Positions 24,167 to 32,008 of a stretch of 50,527 bases of DNA are shown here, piece after piece. Under the pieces are notes generated by a model, which did no database searches, was not told the DNA's origin, and saw only the letters and a list, made by a program, of their open reading frames with translations. The translations under genes were made by a program, and so were the position numbers. Source of the stretch: CAZTQN01 sp964615765 (GTDB lineage: Bacteria > Planctomycetota > Phycisphaerae > Phycisphaerales > UBA1924); contig CAZTQN010000030.1 of assembly GCA_964615765.1 (NCBI GenBank), forward strand, positions 1 through 50,527. Reading direction: 5' to 3'. How positions within the stretch are numbered: the first letter of the stretch is position 1; each line of letters starts with the position of its first letter.

Positions 24167-24197
24167 TTGACAAACGGACAAAGATGTCTGGTACATT
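24167..24197 (+). promoter_or_regulatory. Sigma-70-type promoter of the symporter gene
   Basis: TTGACA at 24167-24172, a 19-base spacer and TACATT at 24192-24197, preceded by TGG in extended -10 style. The spacer is long by two bases. It lies 72 bases before the ATG at 24270. Confidence 0.45.
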
Positions 24198-24269
24198 GTC
24201 TCCCAGCGGTTCGCGGTTGGGGCCGCGGGCGGCGATGAGCGGCCGGCTGGGCCGCCGGGAGACAGCGCG

Positions 24270-25850
24270 ATGCAACCACAGACGACCAGTGGGGGCGGCA
24301 CGGGTGCGGCGGCGACCGAGAGCCGGGTCAACTTGTGGAAGATCATCGCCGGGTCGAGCGCGGGGACGCTGATCGAGTGGTACGACTTCTACATCTTCGG
24401 CGCGCTGGCGACGGTGCTGGCGCCGGTCTTCTTTCCCGGCGAGTCGGACGCGGTGAAGCTGCTGTCGACGCTCGCGACGTTCGCGATCGGGTTTGTGGTG
24501 CGCCCGTTCGGGGCGATCATCTTCGGGCACCTGGGCGACGTCATCGGGCGGAAGTACACGTTCATGGTCACGCTGCTGCTGATGGGCGGCGCGACGTTCG
24601 CGATCGGGCTTCTGCCGGGGTTTGAGAGCATCGGGTGGGCGGCGCCGGGGATTCTGATCACGCTGCGGCTTTTGCAGGGCTTGGCGCTGGGCGGGGAGTA
24701 CGGCGGGGCGGCGACGTACGTCGCGGAGCACTGTCCGGACGGGCAGCGCGGGTACTGGACGAGTTGGATCCAGACGACGGCGACGCTGGGGCTGTTCGTG
24801 TCGCTGACGGTGATCCTCGCCTGCCGCGCGTTCTTGCCGGCGGATCAGTTCAACACGTGGGGGTGGCGGATCCCGTTCTGGGTCTCGGCGTTCCTGGTAG
24901 TGGGGACGTATCTGATCCGGCGGAAGATGCACGAGAGCCCGCTGTTTCAGCGGATGAAATCGTCGGGCAAGGGGGCGAAGAACCCGATCCGCGAGTCGTT
25001 CGCGCACTGGGCCAACCTGCGGCTGGTGCTGCTGGCGCTGTTCGGGGCGACGGCGGGCCAGGGCGTGGTGTGGTACACCGGGCAGTTCTTCGCGATGAAC
25101 TTCCTGAAAGTGACGCTGGGGGTGGACGCGGAACAGACGGAGAAGATGGTGTCGATCGCGCTGGTGATCGGGACGCCGTTCTTCGTGGTCTTCGGGGCGC
25201 TGTCGGACAAGATCGGGCGGAAGGGGATCATGCTGGTGGGGTGTTTGCTGGCGCTGGTGGCGTACTACCCGATCTACCAGGCGAAGGTGCATGTCGCGGG
25301 GCAGTACGACGGGGAGGTGAGCAAGCTCGTCGAGCCGGCGATCGTGAACCCGCCGGTGGTGCGGACGATCGCCGGGAAGGACGGCGGGCCGGACAGGATC
25401 GAGACCAAGGTTGTGACGGTCGAGAAGTACAAGGACGGGACGACGCGGACGCTGACGCGCACGGCGGTCGGTGCGGAGGGGGTTGAACCGAAGCTGACGG
25501 AGAAGAAGGCGATCAAGTTCGCGTCGTTCACGGCGGGCCCGGCGATGATGCTGACGGCGCTGATCTGGGTGCAGGTGCTGTTCGTGACGATGGTGTACGG
25601 GCCGATCGCGGCGTTCCTGGTCGAACTGTTCCCGACCAAGATCCGGTACACGTCGATGTCGCTGCCGTATCACGTGGGGAACGGGGTGTTCGGGGGGCTG
25701 GTGCCGTTCATCGGGCAGTTGATGGTGGAGTCGACCGGGAACAAGCTGGCGGGGCTGTGGTACCCGATGGGGGTGGCGGCGGTGACGATCGTGGTGGGCG
25801 TGTTCCTGATGCCGGAGCGTCGGAACGTGAAGATGCACGAAGAGCATTGA
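24270..25850 (+). CDS. MFS transporter, metabolite:H+ symporter family
   Basis: A 526-residue 12-helix permease of the MHS (ProP/ShiA/KgtP) family. Evidence: GTLIEWYDFYIFGALA at the first helix, FGHLGDVIGRKYTF in the first cytoplasmic loop (the MFS DRxGR-type motif), RLLQGLALGGEYGGA in helix 4-5, and ALSDKIGRKGIM as the second-half copy of the loop motif. An insertion of about 80 polar residues (about 350-430), KVVTVEKYKDGTTR, lies between helices 9 and 10, on the outside. Substrates in this family are organic acids or osmolytes; which one is unknown. GGGAG precedes the ATG by about 9 bases. Confidence 0.85.
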   Translation: MQPQTTSGGGTGAAATESRVNLWKIIAGSSAGTLIEWYDFYIFGALATVLAPVFFPGESDAVKLLSTLATFAIGFVVRPFGAIIFGHLGDVIGRKYTFMVTLLLMGGATFAIGLLPGFESIGWAAPGILITLRLLQGLALGGEYGGAATYVAEHCPDGQRGYWTSWIQTTATLGLFVSLTVILACRAFLPADQFNTWGWRIPFWVSAFLVVGTYLIRRKMHESPLFQRMKSSGKGAKNPIRESFAHWANLRLVLLALFGATAGQGVVWYTGQFFAMNFLKVTLGVDAEQTEKMVSIALVIGTPFFVVFGALSDKIGRKGIMLVGCLLALVAYYPIYQAKVHVAGQYDGEVSKLVEPAIVNPPVVRTIAGKDGGPDRIETKVVTVEKYKDGTTRTLTRTAVGAEGVEPKLTEKKAIKFASFTAGPAMMLTALIWVQVLFVTMVYGPIAAFLVELFPTKIRYTSMSLPYHVGNGVFGGLVPFIGQLMVESTGNKLAGLWYPMGVAAVTIVVGVFLMPERRNVKMHEEH

Positions 25851-25854
25851 CGCG

Positions 25855-25883
25855 TTGTCGGCAGAGACATTGCACCCTAGCAT
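25855..25883 (+). promoter_or_regulatory. Promoter giving a leaderless pyrG mRNA
   Basis: TTGTCG (25855-25860), 17-base spacer, TAGCAT (25878-25883), then 6 bases to the ATG at 25890, so transcription would start at or beside the start codon. This supports the long N-terminus of pyrG. Confidence 0.5.
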
Positions 25884-25889
25884 GAAGCC

Positions 25890-28172
25890 ATGCCGCAGCC
25901 GGTGATCCCCGCTCGACCGCAGCAGACGCCCAAACCCGACACCAGACGCACCGCCGACGAGCCCAGCGTGTACGACACGCCGGGCGAGATGAGCAGCGCG
26001 GCCCCGTCGCGGCAGCACCGCCGTCGCCGGCACGGGGGATGGCACGCCGCCCCCGCCCTTGAGGAGGTGCTGGGCGCGCCAATGGACGACCGCGGGGCCG
26101 ACCCGGAGGGCGTCACGGCGATGAACGCCGGGCGGTCCGGGTCAAGCGACCCAGCGGCGTTCGGCTCGGCCGTGTTTGATCCCGCGCTGGAGCCGCGTGC
26201 GTCGGCCTTCGGCGGCGGGGGCGGGCGCGTCAGCCCGGATGACGATGAGCAGGACGAAGGGCGCGAGCCGCTGGGGGCCGAAGGGCTCTTGGCCCGGCAC
26301 GCGGACCGGTCGACGGACACCGAGTTTTTCTCACCGATCCCGGACGGGTATCGGCGCGGCCGGACCAAGTTCGTCGTCGTGCTGGGCACGGTGATGTCGG
26401 GGCTGGGGAAGGGGATCTTCGCGTCGAGTGTGGCGAAACTGCTCCGCGACAAGGGCCTGACCGTCGCGCCGATCAAGCTCGAGGGGTACCTCAACATCGA
26501 CGCCGGGACGCTCAACCCGTACCGGCACGGCGAGGTGTTCGTCCTCGACGACGGCACCGAGTGCGACATGGACCTGGGGACGTACGAGCGCCTGCTCGAC
26601 CAGGACCTGTCGCGGCGGAACTTCATGACCTCCGGCCAGGTCTTCTCGACGATCGTCGATCGCGAGCGGCACGGGGCGTATCTCGGGCGTGATGTGCAGT
26701 GGATCCCGCACGTCACGGGCGAAGTGAAGCGGCGCCTGCGCGACCTGGCGATGTACGGCGACGGCGAGCGCCCGGCGGACGTGGTGTTCGTCGAAGTCGG
26801 CGGGACCGTCGGCGATTACGAGAACGGGTTCTACATCGAAGCGCTGCGCGAGCTGGCCTTCGAAGAGGGTGAAGACTCGGTCTGCTTCGTGGCCCTGACG
26901 TACGTCATCAAGCCGCAGACCTTGGGCGAGCAGAAGAGCAAGGCGGCCCAGCTGGGGATCAAGCGGCTGATGGAGACGGGGATCCAGCCGCACATCATCG
27001 CATGCCGGGCGACCGAGCCGGTGACGGAGCAGATCCGCCAGAAGATCGCGATGTTCTCGAACGTGCCGATGCGTCGAGTGTTCTCGATGCACGACCGCCC
27101 GAGCGTGTACACGATTCCGGACGACATGCGGCAGGCGGGGCTGGACCGGGAGATTTTGTCGATCCTGGATCTGCACGACCGGGTCGACGCGGCCGTCGAG
27201 GACAAGGCCCGCAAGGAATGGACCGGTTTCGTCGACGCGTTGACGCGGACGAAGAAGCGCTCGGTGCGGATCGGGATCACGGGCAAGTACGTCGCGATGC
27301 GCGACGCGTACGCCTCGATCGATAAAGCCGTCGAGCACTGCTCGGCCCATCTCAACTGCGCGATCGAGCTCAAGTGGATCGAGACGACGGACATCGATGA
27401 CCGCTCCGTCGGGGCGGCCCTGAACAACCTGGACGGCGTGATCGTGCCCGGCGGGTTCGGGGCCCGCGGGGTTGAGGGCAAGATCGCGTGCGTGCGGCAC
27501 TGCCGAGAGAATCGGCTGCCGTACCTGGGCATCTGCCTCGGGTTCCAGGTCGCGGTCATCGAGTTCGCCCGCAACGTTCTGCAGATGGGCGACGCGAACT
27601 CGACGGAGTTTCGCCCGCAGTGCGAGCACCCGGTCATTAGCGAACTGCCGGACCAGAAGCGGATCGAGGGGCTGGGCGGGACGATGCGCCTGGGCGGGCA
27701 GGAAGTGGACATCCGGGCGGGGTCATTGGCGGAGTTCCTGTTCCGCGGGCGTATTCGCGCGGGCACGCGCGGGTCGACGGCGCGGGAGCGGTTCCGGCAC
27801 CGGTACGAGGTTGATCCCTCGTACATCGAGCGGCTGGAGCACGCGGGGCTGATGTTCACCGGGCGGCATCCGAAGCAGCCGATCATGCAGGTGCTCGAGT
27901 TCGCGCAGCCGGGCGACCCGTCGGCGGGCTCGCTGGCGGCGACGGCCGGCTCGCCCAGCGGCGTGTTGCCGACGCACCCGTACTTCATCGCGGTGCAGTT
28001 TCACCCGGAACTGACCAGCCGCCCGCTGAGCCCGCAGCCGGTGTTCATGGGGCTGATCGCGGCGGCGCTGCACCGGAAGTACACGGTGCTGGGCGAAACG
28101 CTGGACCCGGCGGTGGAGCGGTGGCTGCGGACGCACAAGCAGCGTGCCCACGCGGCCTCGCCGGTGGGCTGA
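25890..28172 (+). CDS. pyrG: CTP synthase with a long N-terminal extension
   Basis: Makes CTP from UTP, ATP and glutamine. Usual length is about 540; this one is 760. Residues 1-155 are a low-complexity, charged extension (RRRRHGG, GGGGGRVSPDDDEQDE). The synthase domain begins near 160 with GTVMSGLGKGIFASS (GLGKG 171-175), then GEVFVLDDGTECDMDLGTYERL and VEVGGTVGDYE, keeping the metal-binding acids. The conserved DPYLN is changed to EGYLN. The glutaminase domain has Cys549 in GICLGFQ and His705/Glu707 in FHPE. The N-terminal start is supported by the promoter spacing but an internal start at residue 65 or 78 is possible. Confidence 0.92.
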   Translation: MPQPVIPARPQQTPKPDTRRTADEPSVYDTPGEMSSAAPSRQHRRRRHGGWHAAPALEEVLGAPMDDRGADPEGVTAMNAGRSGSSDPAAFGSAVFDPALEPRASAFGGGGGRVSPDDDEQDEGREPLGAEGLLARHADRSTDTEFFSPIPDGYRRGRTKFVVVLGTVMSGLGKGIFASSVAKLLRDKGLTVAPIKLEGYLNIDAGTLNPYRHGEVFVLDDGTECDMDLGTYERLLDQDLSRRNFMTSGQVFSTIVDRERHGAYLGRDVQWIPHVTGEVKRRLRDLAMYGDGERPADVVFVEVGGTVGDYENGFYIEALRELAFEEGEDSVCFVALTYVIKPQTLGEQKSKAAQLGIKRLMETGIQPHIIACRATEPVTEQIRQKIAMFSNVPMRRVFSMHDRPSVYTIPDDMRQAGLDREILSILDLHDRVDAAVEDKARKEWTGFVDALTRTKKRSVRIGITGKYVAMRDAYASIDKAVEHCSAHLNCAIELKWIETTDIDDRSVGAALNNLDGVIVPGGFGARGVEGKIACVRHCRENRLPYLGICLGFQVAVIEFARNVLQMGDANSTEFRPQCEHPVISELPDQKRIEGLGGTMRLGGQEVDIRAGSLAEFLFRGRIRAGTRGSTARERFRHRYEVDPSYIERLEHAGLMFTGRHPKQPIMQVLEFAQPGDPSAGSLAATAGSPSGVLPTHPYFIAVQFHPELTSRPLSPQPVFMGLIAAALHRKYTVLGETLDPAVERWLRTHKQRAHAASPVG

Positions 28173-28222
28173 CGCCGGGCGGTGGTCTGATGGGTGAACT
28201 TGCGGGTTGGCGCGGCGATTGA

Positions 28223-28230
28223 GCCGATAG
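28223..28230 (+). promoter_or_regulatory. FliA-like -10 (GCCGATAG) before the first glycosyltransferase
   Basis: GCCGATAG lies 7 bases before the ATG at 28238 and is one base off the sigma-28 -10 consensus GCCGATAA. No TAAA-like -35 is visible at the right distance, so support is weak; it is listed because the same box recurs in this gene cluster. Confidence 0.3.
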
Positions 28231-28237
28231 GCGGTGG

Positions 28238-30790
28238 ATGCCGGCCGCGCCCGTCACGCCCGTGTCCGATGCCCACGCCGCCCCGCCCGGCGGGGTGCTG
28301 ACGCGGAACGACATCCTGGCGGCGGCGCAGGACGCGGACGGGCCGTGGCGGTTTGTGCCCCTTGCGGAGGCGGCCGTCGCGGCGTATCCGCACGATCACG
28401 ACATGCGCTATCTGCTGGCGGTGACGTACGCCCGGATGGGCCTGCGCACGCCGGCGGCGGAGCACCTGGCGAAGCTGAGCGCGGCGTTGCCGGGGCAGAG
28501 CGAGGTGCGGGCGCTGATCGAAGCCGTGCTGCGATTGCCGAACGACCGCGTGCCGACGGAGCGGCTGATCGCGACGGCGACGGGCAATGCGGCGGCGCTG
28601 GCGGAACGCGGCGTGGATGTGCTCGGGCTGTGCGGGGCGTGGCGCGACAGCCTGACGACGCGGCAGTTCGTCATCGCGCGGACGGCGGGCGGTGATGAGA
28701 CGCTCGTGCGGGCCGCGGCGGCGACGGGGTGGGTGTGGCAGACGTGGGGCCCGATGCGGGCCCAGGCGGAGCGGCTGGGGCGTGAGCTCGCGCCCGCAGG
28801 GCACGGAGTGGGCGGGGACAAGGGCGCGAGCGCGACGGGGAACGCGGCGGGCGTGCAGCGCCCGGTGGTGATCGAGGGCGTCTGCCCGCCGTGGACGCTG
28901 ATGGCGATCGCGCGGGCGCTCCCGTCGGCGGCGGACGGGGCGAGTGCGGGCCTGCGCGTGCTCCAGGTCGACGCGATGGAACTGCTCGACGGGCTGGCGA
29001 TGGCCGATCTGCGGGCGCTGATTCTTGACGAGCGGACGTGGTTCTTCGTCGGCGAGCGCGGGCCGGAGGCGCTGGAGCGGTGGCTGGGCGCGCGGGACAC
29101 GACGCTGATCGACGGGGTCTCGGTGGTGGCGCCGGGCGTGCGGGTGCGGTCGTCGCGCACGCCGGCGGCGATCCTGGCGAGCGCGGTCGAGCGGCAGGCG
29201 GAGCAGATCCGCGTTGTCGGCGCGCGGGTCGCCGCACGCGGCGAGGTGCGTGATCGACCGTGGTGGGCGCGACGATTCGCCGCGGCGTGGCCGAAGGATG
29301 CCGCGCCGGCGTCGGTTCCGGCGAGCGAGCGGCTGCGCGTGCTGGTGCCGACGTACCGCATGTCGACGTACCTGCGGCACGCGGCGGGGGATTTGTGCGA
29401 CGCGCTGCGGACGCTGGGCGTCGACGCGCGCCTGCTGATGGAGCCGGACTGTGCCAGCCCGCTGACAAGGCTCGCCCACATCCGAGCGGCGGACGAGTTT
29501 GATCCGGATGTCATCGTGAGCCCGAACTACACGCGGGCAGGGCTGAACGGCGTGGAGACGGGCGACGCGCCGGCGATTCACGCGCGGGTGCCGTTCGTGA
29601 CGTGGGTGCAGGACGCGATGGCGCACCTGTTCCGCGCGTCGAGCGGGCGGGCGATGAGCGAGCTGGACTTCGCCGTCGGGCACGCGCACCTGGACCTGTT
29701 CACGGAGTTCCAGTACCCGCGCGAGCGGTTCCTGCCGTTCTCGATCGCCGTCAGCCCGCGGAAGTTTCATGCTGCGGCGGTGTCGCCGGAGGATCGAGCG
29801 CGGCTGGAGTGCGAGATCGCGGTCGTGACGCACCACTCGGAGACGCCGGCGCAGATGGTCGAACGAGTGACGCGGGAGTCGGAGGGTGTGCCGGGGCTTG
29901 CGCGGCTGGTGCGGGCGGCGTTCCCCGTCGCGGAGCATCTGGCTGATGACCCGCTCAACCGGGTCAACATCGCGGGCGTGAACGAGCATGCGCGGCGGCT
30001 GCTGGAAGAGCACCGCGTGCCGCTGAGTTCGGAGAACCGGGCCCTGCTGGCGAACCAGATCCTGCGACCGCTGGTGGACCGCGTGCTGCGGCATCGGACG
30101 CTGGAGTGGGCGGCGGACCTGTGCGAGCGGCGCGGGTGGCGTCTGCGCGTGTACGGGCGCGGGTGGGAGAAGCACCCGCGGCTCGGGATGTTCGCACGCG
30201 GCGTGCTCGATCACGGCGACGACCTGCGGGCGGCGTATCAGTGCGCGGGCGTGACGCTGCACGTCTCGGCCGCCGCCAACCTGCACCAGCGCGTCATGGA
30301 GTGTGCGCTCTCGGGCGGGCTGCCGGTGGCGCTGTTCAAGCTCGATGACCTGGACGTCCTGCGGGCCGCGGCGATGGTCGAGGCGTCACGCTCGTGCCAA
30401 GCGTGGTGCTGTTCGGTCGCGAACCGCGAGCGGTGCGTGTGCCCGGCGGATCACCCCGCCGTCGCGATGGTCGCGGATGTGCAGGATCGCCTGCCGGTGC
30501 GCGACAAGCACTTCGTGTACTTCCACGAGTACTTCAAGGACGCGCTGCACGAGCACGGGTGCGTCGCCGGGCTGGACTGGCGGGCGGCGTGGCTGATGGG
30601 CGACCCGGAGGCGACGTGCTTCTGGGACCGCGCGAGTTTCGAGCGCACGGTGTCGAGCGCCGTCGAGTCGCGCGACTTTCGCGACCGGCTCTCCGGCGCG
30701 ATCGCGGAACGTGTGCGGCGCGACTTCACCATCGACACGCTGGCGCGGCGGATGCTGGACATGATCCGCGATCGGCTGGCGGCGGGCTGA
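28238..30790 (+). CDS. Large glycosyltransferase (GT4/CgeB-like)
   Basis: An 850-residue protein. The N-terminal 90 residues look helical and TPR-like (FVPLAEAAVAAYPHDHDMRYLLAVTYARMG). A middle region of unknown fold follows, then from about residue 365 a two-lobed GT-B glycosyltransferase: LRVLVPTYRMSTYLRHAAGDLCDALRTLGVDARLL, VTWVQDAMAHL, and near the end GWRLRVYGRGW ... LRAAYQCAGVTLHVSAAANLHQRVMECALSGGLPV, the nucleotide-sugar-binding lobe of GT4/CgeB-like enzymes. A cluster of cysteines (SCQAWCCSVANRERCVCP, about residues 718-735) is unusual and may bind metal. First gene of the glycosylation island, 24 bases before the next gene. Confidence 0.75.
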   Translation: MPAAPVTPVSDAHAAPPGGVLTRNDILAAAQDADGPWRFVPLAEAAVAAYPHDHDMRYLLAVTYARMGLRTPAAEHLAKLSAALPGQSEVRALIEAVLRLPNDRVPTERLIATATGNAAALAERGVDVLGLCGAWRDSLTTRQFVIARTAGGDETLVRAAAATGWVWQTWGPMRAQAERLGRELAPAGHGVGGDKGASATGNAAGVQRPVVIEGVCPPWTLMAIARALPSAADGASAGLRVLQVDAMELLDGLAMADLRALILDERTWFFVGERGPEALERWLGARDTTLIDGVSVVAPGVRVRSSRTPAAILASAVERQAEQIRVVGARVAARGEVRDRPWWARRFAAAWPKDAAPASVPASERLRVLVPTYRMSTYLRHAAGDLCDALRTLGVDARLLMEPDCASPLTRLAHIRAADEFDPDVIVSPNYTRAGLNGVETGDAPAIHARVPFVTWVQDAMAHLFRASSGRAMSELDFAVGHAHLDLFTEFQYPRERFLPFSIAVSPRKFHAAAVSPEDRARLECEIAVVTHHSETPAQMVERVTRESEGVPGLARLVRAAFPVAEHLADDPLNRVNIAGVNEHARRLLEEHRVPLSSENRALLANQILRPLVDRVLRHRTLEWAADLCERRGWRLRVYGRGWEKHPRLGMFARGVLDHGDDLRAAYQCAGVTLHVSAAANLHQRVMECALSGGLPVALFKLDDLDVLRAAAMVEASRSCQAWCCSVANRERCVCPADHPAVAMVADVQDRLPVRDKHFVYFHEYFKDALHEHGCVAGLDWRAAWLMGDPEATCFWDRASFERTVSSAVESRDFRDRLSGAIAERVRRDFTIDTLARRMLDMIRDRLAAG

Positions 30791-30814
30791 CGTATTCGCC
30801 GGGAGGTTTGTGGC

Positions 30815-31996
30815 ATGCCCGATGTCGATGTGTGGTTCGCGATTCCCTCGGCGAGTGTCGACAAGTGCCGGCGCGTGCTGCCCGTGTGGCGGGCGATGGG
30901 GTACAAGACCGCCGTGCTGCAGAACCGCGAACGCGGCGAGATCCCGGCCGACGTTGTCGTGTGGGCCGACGCGTACCCGGGGTGGGCCGAGAGCATCAAC
31001 ATCCTGCACCGGCAGATCGTGCCGGCGGGCGCGCCGATCATCGTCTCGGGCGGAGACGACATGCTGCCGGACCCGGAGCGTTCGGCGGGGCAGATCGCGC
31101 GCGAGTTTCTGGAGCGCTTCCCGGACACGTTCGGCGTGATGCAGCCGCAGGGCGACGGGTTTCTGCAGGCCAAGCAGTATTGCGGGAGCCCGTGGCTGGG
31201 GCGGGTGTTCTGCCGGGCGATGTACGGCGGGCGCGGGGCGATGTGCGCCGCGTACCGGCACAACTGGGCCGATCACGAACTGTTCTGGGTCAGCGCGTGC
31301 TGCGGAGCTTTATGGGAGCGGCCGGACCTGTCGCAGTTCCACGATCACTTCACGCGTTCGGGCGGTGCAGCGCCGGAGTATTGGACCAGCGCGGTTGGCG
31401 CGGCGGACGAGGCGGACGTGCGGACGTTCATCGCGCGGTCGTGGCTGGGCTTCCCGGGCGCGGCGCCGTCGCCGGACGAACAGGCCGCTCGCGGGCGCGG
31501 GCTCGATGTGTCGGTGTTCCGCAATCGCTATCCGCACACGGCGGAGCGGTACTGGGCCGCGCGGTACGGGGGCGAGATTCTCGCGGGCGAGCCGGAGCGG
31601 CGGATGCGGGCGGCGCTCAGCGCGTGCGCGGAGCGTGGGCGGGTGCGTGTCGCGATCTTCGGGGCCGGGACGCACACGCGCCTCAGCGCCGCCGCCCTCG
31701 CGAGCCCGCCGGTGGAGATCGTGGCCCTGGTCGATGAAGACTCGCGCGTGCTCGGTGCTGGAAGCGGCGGGGCGCGCCCGCGCTTGCTCGGCTTCCCGGT
31801 GCTCGCGCCGCGGGAGGCGATGGCGATGGGGCCGCACGCCGTGGTGCTGAGTTCGAGCACGCAGGAAGAGCGGCTGATGGAACGCGCCCGGGCGAGCATG
31901 CCGGGCGTGCCGATCGTGCGGCTGTACGGCGAGCAGGCGGCTGAGATGTGCGCGTCCGGAACCCACCCCCTGCCCCCTCCCTCTGGGAGGGGGTGA
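30815..31996 (+). CDS. Glycosyltransferase-like protein with a GAG-x-HTR module (paralog A)
   Basis: A 393-residue protein. The N-terminal half (VWFAIPSA, YKTAVLQNR, PGWAESINIL, VSGGDDMLPD, FGVMQPQGD) resembles a GT-A nucleotide-sugar transferase with the acidic GGDDM as the DxD-like metal site. The C-terminal part (about 260-375) is a Rossmann-like module beginning VRVAIFGAGTHTR. It is a close paralog of the gene at 34275. GGGAGG lies 8 bases before the ATG. The last ten residues, HPLPPPSGRG, are encoded by a palindromic intergenic repeat, so the original C-terminus seems to have been replaced. Confidence 0.72.
   Translation: MPDVDVWFAIPSASVDKCRRVLPVWRAMGYKTAVLQNRERGEIPADVVVWADAYPGWAESINILHRQIVPAGAPIIVSGGDDMLPDPERSAGQIAREFLERFPDTFGVMQPQGDGFLQAKQYCGSPWLGRVFCRAMYGGRGAMCAAYRHNWADHELFWVSACCGALWERPDLSQFHDHFTRSGGAAPEYWTSAVGAADEADVRTFIARSWLGFPGAAPSPDEQAARGRGLDVSVFRNRYPHTAERYWAARYGGEILAGEPERRMRAALSACAERGRVRVAIFGAGTHTRLSAAALASPPVEIVALVDEDSRVLGAGSGGARPRLLGFPVLAPREAMAMGPHAVVLSSSTQEERLMERARASMPGVPIVRLYGEQAAEMCASGTHPLPPPSGRG
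31973..31993. repeat. REP-like palindrome at a convergent junction
   Basis: A perfect 9-bp inverted repeat, CCCCCTCCC-TCT-GGGAGGGGG, between two convergent genes that end at 31996 and 32009. It forms the last codons and stop of the upstream gene. Such G/C palindromes are common intergenic repeats and bidirectional terminators; I recognise the type but cannot count copies from this window. Confidence 0.55.
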
Positions 31997-32008
31997 GATT
32001 TCGGTGGA

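Noticed and set aside
23586..26045. 819-residue minus-strand open frame opposite nuoA upstream region and the MFS gene
   Set aside because: Histidine/arginine/proline-rich shadow of the real plus-strand transporter.
28001..30286. 761-residue minus-strand open frame opposite the first glycosyltransferase
   Set aside because: Arg/His-rich composition and no domains; the plus strand has glycosyltransferase motifs.
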